Shown here: piece by piece, positions 55,848-64,000 of the stretch | Layout: every line of letters starts with the position of its first letter | How positions within the stretch are numbered: the stretch's first letter is position 1 | Assembly: GCA_036924285.1 (NCBI GenBank) | Contig: JAYKYS010000011.1 | Location: forward strand, 1,922,001-1,986,000 | Length of the DNA stretch: 64,000 nucleotides | Direction of reading: 5' to 3' | Source of the DNA: Asterella californica | Taxonomy: Eukaryota; Streptophyta; Marchantiopsida; Marchantiales; Aytoniaceae | Notes under the pieces: model-generated | Databases searched by the model: none | Seen by the model: only the letters and a program-made list of their open reading frames with translations | Told to the model about the DNA's origin: nothing | Made by a program: the position numbers and the translations under genes

Positions 55848-58800
55848 AGTAGCTCGAATATGCAAACTCTAATTGACTCGTCTAGAGTTCTCTTGAGTAG
55901 CATACAGTAAAAAAGGAGTATCATCCAAACACACCCAAATTTCTCAAAGTACATGATTAGCTAACTGCAAAAAATATAGTTGATGCGCAGCTACACATAT
56001 TTTAAAAAGAGAAAATAGATAGAAACATAAAGGTTGGTCACTCCATAAAATCAATGTCAAAAAATATGCTTCTCCAACTCATCTTTCCACATTGTTGTAC
56101 GACGGACTAAGACTTAGTTGGTTGCTAGACGTTGTCGTGTTGTGGATTGACTAAGGTGTGAAACTAGCACATATCCTTATCGTACGTGTTTTGATGTTGT
56201 AAAGCCACCGAGACCTTATCGTGTCAAAAGATAAGGCTCTACGTTGTCACGCTACTTGACGACTACATGTTATATTTCTACTCTGACACTTGAGTTTAGT
56301 AGTTCTAGAAGTTAGTTCATATTACTTCTAGTCATTTATGTATATGTTTGACATCTTTGCATACGGTGTTAACACTATTTTGAGTCCTAGTAGACTGATA
56401 ATATGCTAGTTATCTTGTTCAAGCATTTGTGCGCTTGTGCAAGTGACATCTTACTTGCTTATGATGTTCAATGTACATAACTTAGTTTTACCATGTTGAT
56501 AGGATTTAAGCTCATGGGTTGTACTTACGTGTTGTCCATGCACGCTTTTTAGCTGGTTTAAGTTTACTTTCAGGATTGCGTGTCGTTTTAGGTAGTTTAA
56601 GATTTACGCTGGCACTTTAGAGAACTTGACGTGGTAGCCTATGAGTGGAATTAAGTTACCACATGGTTTAAGGCACAAAAGGACAACCAAGTGGAGCTAT
56701 GAACTCCTATTGGTCCGTTTTCATCTTTTATAAAACTCTAAATTTAGAGACAGAGGTCTAAAGGAGAGGTCGAGCATTTGGTGAGGGGACTGCGAAATTT
56801 GAGAGCACAGGAAGATAGAGCTCGTCGTGCCAAGCACTGTCAGTGAAATTCTTGATCGATTTGGAGCAATAAAGAAGGAGTTATGCCCAATTGAAGTTCG
56901 GATTGAGTTGAAACTACGTCACTTTTGTTGGATTTGGGGTTTTCAGTGTCATTTGCCGCAGAATTGAGGAAATCGCTTCAAACCTTCGTGGTTGCATTCA
57001 CTGTCAGGAGGGCTACGACTGTCCAAAAAGTTTCAAGTCATTTGAGTGAGTGATTAATTCAGGGCGACCGCTGAAGCAGAGGGGGTCTGAAAAGCTCTCA
57101 ATCTAGAGCAGCAACTTCAGAGAACGAGATCTGGAGAACGGTGTATAATCAGGAGTCCTAACTTCACAGGGGTGTTCATCATCTTGTAGACTACAAATCC
57201 TGTAAGAATCTTTGAAAGTGATCTAGCCAATTTTCTGTTGTAGGTCGAAATAGCTGTCTGAATACCAAAAATTACCGCAATATCTTTACCCATAACTTTT
57301 CTGTCCATATCTCGGTGCCAGAATTCGATCTCAAGCTTAAACTTCGTGTGTGTGCTCAGTAGGGCCTCTTTTACATGTAGGAGAGTTTTAGAAGTCAGAA
57401 CCATCATAGTTTTCCTCTCCTTGAGTGTTAAAGTTCACCGTCTGATCCTATTACTACTAGTTAGACCTGAATTTCGCTTTCTGAACATATTAGAGGATCC
57501 TAAACACCTGTGTGAGTGCTTATAGCGCCCTGTTGTAATCTGAAAGGCCTACCTCTTGAGTAAACAACCACAGCCAGAAGCTCAACGCTTTCCTAAGTAG
57601 ACGGATCACACTCCGACAACGGGAACTGCCCTCAACGTCTATCAGCCATGAAACCAAACTGTAAAAAGTAATATATAATTCCTAATATGAGACTTTGCTA
57701 AAAACCTAATAAATACTTGTCCTAATAAAATAAAACTTAGCATTCAAGTTCAAATGAATAATCAATGAAAGCATTAAAACAAAAAATTGTAAAATACCTG
57801 AGTCTAGAGGACTATCCAAATATGCCCCTCCTTAGACTTGGAAATTTTTGACAGAAAGAATGATCTGCAGAAATAACTGTAAAACATCAATGACACGCAA
57901 CAAAAGAAATGAGAAACATTTGAGTGCAGAAAGAAAATCAGTTGTAAAACCATCTTGCTCAGAAAAAGAGATAACTATAGCAATACTCATGAAATTTCAC
58001 TAAGTGTCAAGAATGCTGAAACATGCACAAAGAGGAGAGAAAAGAGTTGCCTGCAAGGAGAGGAGCAAAAACTTCACTGTGCAGAAAAAATCACAATGAG
58101 AGATAATCAAAGAGACCTCGGGAGGTCATTGGATATCACATTGATGAGAAACCAAGAGGAAGGAGAAGGTGCAGTCTCGGGAGCTCAGGAGAAGCTTCGA
58201 AACTTGTAGTGGACCATTGATCACCTGCCCACAAAGAAGTTGGACAGCTGCTCAACTTTTCAAAATTTTGAAATTTGAATTCCAACTGCCCCGTCTGCAG
58301 TCTGTGGCTGAGAATGCAGGAGAGCTTTTTGCATCCTGCAGTAGTCTGGGTACTCAAAAATGCTAAAATTTATTTGCAAACATATCAAGCCGGCCAAAAG
58401 CTACCCATCGATTCTAAGCTTGCCGGAAACAGAGCAAGATCACGCCGGAATCTGAATGCGCATTTTGTCTAGGTAGCCCAAGGTTTCATTTCTGCTAATC
58501 CAGCATCGCAATAATACCGAGTTTGGGTTACCCAGACCCCTTATACTAGGAGCAGGGGTTTAACCATTCCTAGTCTTGATCTTAGCCCGGCACTTAGAAA
58601 GCGGATCGTTGAAAGAACTCCGATGGATAATCTACAGTTTAATGTGTTATCTACAGTGTAATGTGTTACTCAACTATACGGCGCATGGTCTGGCCACTCT
58701 CTCTTATAAGTCCTAATGGTGACGTCTCATGTGTCAAAGTTAGGATTTACTTTTTTTAGCGAATTTCCTCGTCAACCTAATTACGAAGAAGTCATTCTTC

Positions 58801-58967
58801 AACAGGGTGCACAATTTCTATGTAATTTGTGAAACAACCTTCTATGATCTATAGTAAACACCAAAAGCATGATAGGAAAAAGTCATATTTTACATGCAAT
58901 TTCTTGGATTTCATCTCTGTCATTCAGATTTTTCTTTGTATTCATTGAGAAATTGTGATGAATCATC
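55848..58967. other. Stretch without recognised genes
   Basis: Intergenic-looking sequence. Only short frames without domains are present, such as 57,117-57,407 (minus). Parts around 56,750-57,400 have the look of LTR or leader DNA but have no partner in the window. Confidence 0.5.
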
Positions 58968-59763
58968 ATCTATACTGAGGAGTTGATCATTATCGATAAC
59001 TATGTTGAGTTAATTTTTCATATCAAAGATTACTCAAATTTGAGTTCGAGATGATGAACTTGTGGGAGTTCAAGTATCCTTTGATATGAAATTTATGACA
59101 AATGACAAGAATGTTTCATTTGTATTACAACAATATACTCTTAGTATGCTTGAGCGATTTTGATCTATTCGGCAATAAATTTATTATTACAATATTACAA
59201 TAAAAATTAAAGCTATGAACAAAAGATGAGAATTGTTTGATGATCCTTAGATGGTTGGAAAGCTAATCTATCAAACTACTACTCCACTTCGTGCTATGTC
59301 ATTGATCTGATCTGATCAGTCAATTCATACAATCAACGTGAAACATATTTAGAGATTGTCAAGCAATTCCTCTACTATATAAAATTTTTTGATGTAATAC
59401 GAAATTCACTGTAGATACGAGAGATCATTCTTGTTATAAGAATACACTGATACTGATTGAACAAAGAGTGTCTATCAGAGATCACATCCAATTATGCTTG
59501 TGGCCTTGGAAACATTGTTATAAGATAGACTTCAAATGAACAATGATACGATTATTCTATCATCTAAAGACTTGAGTATCGAGAAACAACTAACACATCA
59601 ATTTCACTTCGATATCCACTATTTGATTTTTTTAAGGGTTGAACAAATCATGTTATTGTATATACTGATAATATTATCAACTTGAAGTTAGTTAATAACC
59701 ATAGTTTTCATGCTAGGATGAAGCGTACTAAATTGCATTATCATTTCATTAAGAATAAAGTCT
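58968..59763 (+). pseudogene. Ty1/copia pol relic (end of RT and RNase H)
   Basis: Read through frame changes, the plus strand shows copia phrases in the right order: a YVDDLII-like box now reading YTEELIIID (58,971), then VGVQVSFDM and VLQQYTLSMLERF (about 59,060-59,160), VGKLIYQTT (about 59,255), DTDWTKSVYQRS (about 59,455), and YTDNI...HARMKRTKLHYHFIKNKV (about 59,660-59,763). Both catalytic Asp residues of the YVDD box read Glu. It is a dead fragment; no LTR is recognised. Confidence 0.7.
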
Positions 59764-61523
59764 TTGCAACGGAGTCACAACTATTTTAACACAAACTATT
59801 TTAACACAAAAATCAAGTTATCAGTTTTTCATTTTGGATTTTATTTATGATCAAATTCTTCCAATATGCATGCAACCTGACTGCCAATGGGAAAAAAGAG
59901 AAGAACTAACTGGCATTACGAAAAGAACTGAATTATGATATTAGTTGTTCAAAGTTGACATTAAGCTGCGATACACAAAATACTTACATGATCTTTGGCA
60001 AAAATACATCGACAACTTCTAGATAATAAATCGAGAGCACCATAGACACAAGATTTTTACTGAAAAGAGAATTCTCGTAGCCGCAACATATTTCTGTCAA
60101 AAGTTTATATTGGCTGTTAATTTTTCAAATTGTCGTTCCAAGATAAAACCCATAGTCCACACATGCAACTTTCCAACTTTTCTGCAGCCATTTTGTTGTT
60201 TTTATTTCATGATACAAGATGTCCCTTCTAATCCAATATGAAGTCATCTTATACACCCACATTCACACAAGTACCTCATTTGCTCGTCTAGCAGAAGAAA
60301 TATAGCCATATGAAGGTTACAGTTCACACAATACTACATTTGTTCCGCAGCGTCAACTTTTCGTATAAGTAGAAACTATAATTAGAACACGCAACAAGCA
60401 AACACCGTGGAAAAAGAAAAGCCATCAACCAAAGAAAAGAAAAAATGATCATCATTTTCATTTTGGAATGTAATTTATAAGCAATTCATTCTCAGAAGAT
60501 ACATCAAGCGAATGATCAGTAACCATAAAAGAGAAAAGAAGACGCTTAAGTAATTCCACTAACCTATCGGTGCACAGACCTCATCAACCACATGACGCCT
60601 TAAACCACCAGTATTGGTACTTGAGCAGTGGGATATCCCAGTCGGAAAGAGGCAGAGGTGGGAAACCTGTCATATTTGCACTTACGTGGTTTGTAATTAT
60701 TCGTTATCTGTTTTCTGTGATCTATGGTTAAAAATGGGCAATTTCCGAAAACCTAGAATTTGAGCCATTGATGAGTACATTCGGACGGTTCAGAAATGAA
60801 TACAAACATATCGTAGTGTCTTAATGCGGTATAAAAAATATTCTTTTATTTAAAATATTCTTTTATTCAAAATATTCTTTTATCGAAATTAGTCTTGATT
60901 TAGTGATTAAAAATGATTTGACAAGAACATCGTTCTTGGAAAGAGAGAAATGGAGCCAGGTTTATGTCTCTGCGAGAGAGATGAGACGACAACTCTTTGC
61001 CTACTGTCCTTTTCTTGTCACTGCCTGAAACCAGATTCTGGCTGCAAGAATCTTGATTTCAACAGTACAGGAAAACCAGAGCTCTGCAGAGAGGCTGCAA
61101 GGTCCAACCTTTGTGCCCAGCTCACTCCGGCCGCACACCCATATTTATTTGTTTCCCTGCCAGAAGGGACTCATTTCCTCAAGCCCTTCTCATACTTCCT
61201 TGTTTTTCCCTCCTTTTCCTATTTTGCTCTACTTCTGATTTCTCTCTTTTTCATAGTGAGTAAGCTAACATATATTTATTTGTTTTTTCTATTTGGAGAT
61301 ATTGGATTTGACATATAAAAACTTTTTAGCATTTTCTCTTTTCTTCTTCTACTAGATCTTTAAGATATTTATTATGTAGTTCTTTTTCAGATAACCGTCA
61401 TATTTATATACATATTTAAGAATTAACATTTCTTGGTAGATACTCCGGGTTTTTTTACCAAGTTAGAGTTGGACCTCCGGATGGATAAGTCACCGAGAAC
61501 TTAGATCACACTTATTTTCAACG
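59764..61523. other. AT-rich stretch before the transposase gene
   Basis: The only notable frame is 60,950-61,318 (plus, ATG start, 122 codons), with a hydrophobic C-terminal half made of T-rich codons and no recognised domain. It is probably chance. The last 100 bases before 61,524 may hold the transposase 5' untranslated region. Confidence 0.4.
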
Positions 61524-63880
61524 ATGTCTCATAGACAACATCCTAGACGTCCAGGCGATCGACATCAACTTAGAGGATGTCCGGAGGTCCCCGAGGAGAT
61601 GATCCGAGTTCCAAAGTCATTGTTGTCACGATATGTGCAACTTATGCGACTTTTCGGACCAGGTGCCGGACATGCTGCTGTTATGCAATTTTATTTTGTG
61701 ATAGCTCGTATTCGGATTGACGATATGACAAGAGAAGCAGAAGGAGTACGTGTCGGATCAGATGTAATACATGAGGAGGGTGGTCTAGGAGACGTTCGTA
61801 GTGGAGATGTTCAACAAGGAGAGGATGTCGACCCACTAGTTCTTCACGCTCTTGACGTGGATTATGACGCAAATCAGGTTATTCAATTGTCCATGCATAT
61901 GTATGAAAAGAATAAGTTTCATTTTTTGGTTATGTTTGTATTTTACAAATATTTTTAACTTTATATTCTATTGTTTAAGATGGAGATGATGCATCATTGA
62001 GGACCGAACTTATTGTTCTAGATTCACATGGAGTGGTAGATCTTGTCCAAGACTCTCAGAGACCCATGGAGGATCCTACTGCTGCATCCACATCAACAGA
62101 GACTCTTCCAGAGTATGTTGTGGTAGCTTTGGCTAGCCTAAGGGAGCTATTTACAGATTTCAAGGTTCAGTGTACTCACTATGGCTGCGAGGAGTTTTGC
62201 TTACCTCCTATTATTAATCTCATTCATCAGACTTGGAGTGTGAAGTTTAGATGTTCGATCGGTCACACCTTTGGTTGAAGATCTATAAAAATGGAGGTGT
62301 ATCATAGTGTCCTTGATGTTATACACCGCCTTTATCATGTGAGATTATGTGCTGGAATGGGATACGCTCAACTAGACTCTATGTTTAGAGAGGTGGGGTT
62401 AGCGTCGATATCTAAACGTCATTTTTTTGGATTTCAATGGGATGAGAACCGGCGTGTGGTGTGGATTCAAGCAACACTTGAAAAATGGACCATGAAGAAG
62501 GAGGAGGTGCAATTGGTTGTGCTACATAGCCATGCTCCCGACTTGAATGAGGCATATGTTGACGGTATGTACTTTGAATTTTTTATTGATGATCGTGATA
62601 TATGAATATGATTTAAAAATCTTGACATGTGGAATGATCGTTTAGAGAATTTTGTGATCTAGGTGGATGTTCGATACGACTCGACAAATAACGGTTACAA
62701 CGAGACATGTGCATTCATTGACGCTTTTGATGACCGCGTGATCAAGTTAGTGAATATGACTTGAGTCGAAGTTGAGAACAACGCGTGGATGATTGAAGAT
62801 CGTGCTTTCGAAGAGAGGATACTTAGACTTATCGCTCGAGGTATTATCCCAGACGAGGTGATACACGTCGACAAATCTTCAATGGATGTCATATTGACAC
62901 GACATGGGATCGTTAGTCAGAAAGACTTATGGCACAAATGTAAGTGCGTCATCAAGAAGTTCTTGGCTGGTGTGCAAAACAAAAAGAGGGCTCTAGGTGG
63001 CGTAGAGGAGGCTGAGGTGATTGCTGATCTGCAACTTCTCACTAATGCTCAACTTGTGGGATGGCTCCGCGCTCAAGGTGCATTCGTTATGGAGAATAAG
63101 TTTGAGCTTGTCCAAAGAGTGGCCCAAATGCGAGGTTTAGAGGAGGCAGTTGTTAGTAAGTTGTTAGTGGATCTCGAAGGTTCATGTACCCCGAGCTCCA
63201 AGCACATGGCATTGCTGACAAATTGAAAAGATGGATATATACTTGTTGTCAGTTGAATGCTCGGAGGACCGTGAGCATAGATGGACGATACTCCCAACAC
63301 GAAGACTATACCGAGCTCTTGGTGTTAGCTATTCGTAATGCAGCAGATCATTGGACTGGAGATCATACTCGATGTAGAGATCTATCAGATCCACGACTTT
63401 GCTGCATTGTCCCTGATCTCAACAGACCTATCTCAGATCAATATTACTTGCGGGGTGAGTCTAATGAGATTATTTGTATTTACTTGTCACTCCTTTCATT
63501 TGTTTCATAATCACATATGTCTACATGTTCTCTCACACATCGTGCAATGGTGGAGTTCTTGATGAAAGCCATAACGCCTACAAAGATGTGATTTTATACT
63601 CGAGCACGCGAGAACTACTTGTCTGAGACTTTCAACTCCGTCATCAACAAGTTCGCTACAAAACGAACGCATTTTGTCAAAAGTCACGAGGCTCGTTTAG
63701 CTGCATGTGTGATGGACTAGAATGAGAATATCCTTCACGAGCCTATCAAAATATATTTACGAAGACCGCAACATATAATAGTGCGTCATAGAATGACAAA
63801 CCGTCATGACTTGCCAAAATGGACGACAGTTTGGAAAACAGAGCTTAGAGATATTTAGTTCGACGTGCACGTGAGACATG
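61524..63880 (+). pseudogene. Decaying DDE-type DNA transposase gene with intron-like gaps
   Basis: The ATG at 61,524 starts about 118 codons. A GT..AG gap (61,878-61,979) is followed by a Cys/His cluster (CTHYGCEEFC, RCSIGH) and a helix-turn-helix-like segment (GMGYAQLDSMFREVGLASIS). After a second gap (about 62,558-62,662) comes VDVRYDSTNNGY with the likely first Asp, then VIHVDKSSMDVI with a second, and DLWHKCK. Next is a SAP-like segment (63,020-63,150), then DKLKRWIY, HWTGDHTRC and a C-terminal YLSETFNSVINKFATKR. Stops: TGA at 62,276 and 62,762, more after 63,580. The frame changes at about 63,180. The layout is that of DDE transposases such as Kolobok or MULE relatives; the superfamily is not certain. 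Terminal repeats are not seen. Confidence 0.7.
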
Positions 63881-64000
63881 ACAATTGAAAGATAAAAGAC
63901 ACTGAACCTGCATAAAACTCATTGCAATGTCAGTTTTTGTAATACATTTTATTTTTTATGTGTTTACTAAATATTTCAACATTTTCCATGCAGGTTATGT

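Noticed and set aside
60950..61318. A secreted or membrane protein gene of 122 codons
   Set aside because: The hydrophobic half comes from T-rich low-complexity DNA, and there is no domain or conserved partner.

Overview
The window reads as nuclear DNA of a land plant, or at least a streptophyte. It has a plant-type cytochrome P450 relic, Ty3/gypsy and Ty1/copia elements, telomere-type TTTAGGG words, and GT..AG intron-like gaps. The RT/RNase H and PHD-finger style of one gypsy family makes me think of a bryophyte or other non-seed plant; that is an inference. There is no bacterial gene organisation, no CRISPR, and I see no rRNA or tRNA gene. Almost everything is mobile-element DNA, much of it nested, inverted or decayed.

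Region 1 (1-32,711). Two inverted arms of about 3.15 kb (1-3,146 and 29,534-32,711) face each other across about 26 kb. The left arm meets the window edge, so the true end is unknown. Inside lie an AT-rich stretch with decayed unknown coding sequence (4,700-5,790) and an old minus-strand gypsy element (about 5,915-24,510) that carries a PHD finger after its integrase. A younger minus-strand gypsy element (7,819-16,521, about 98% identical LTRs) is inserted into it. The 5' end of the old element is rearranged: its gag N-terminal part lies on the plus strand and its gag C-terminal part on the minus strand. A GC-richer 387-codon ATG-started ORF (26,739-27,902, minus) is the best candidate for a real, unrecognised gene.

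Region 2 (32,712-38,429). Mostly unassigned sequence, with the last exon of a broken cytochrome P450 (35,044-35,643) and a strong short hairpin.

Region 3 (38,430-55,847). A recent Tat/Athila-like plus-strand gypsy element with a tRNA-Asp-type primer binding site, a gag-protease ORF, a pol ORF, and a very large LTR (4,758 bp as it stands, about 5.4 kb before a deletion). The LTR itself carries a long coiled-coil ORF. The 5' LTR is broken by an in-place inversion that took the flanking DNA with it. The 5-bp target duplication CAAAC is found next to the inverted LTR start and after the 3' LTR, which proves the order of events. The whole element, coding and non-coding, is saturated with the word GAAGAC/GTCTTC on both strands.

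Region 4 (55,848-64,000). Unassigned sequence, a copia pol relic (58,968-59,763), and a decaying DDE-type DNA transposase gene with intron-like gaps (61,524-63,880) that appears to contain a SAP-like DNA-binding motif.

No host pathway can be reconstructed here. The logic of the window is successive insertion, inversion and decay of transposons around one or two possible non-transposon genes.
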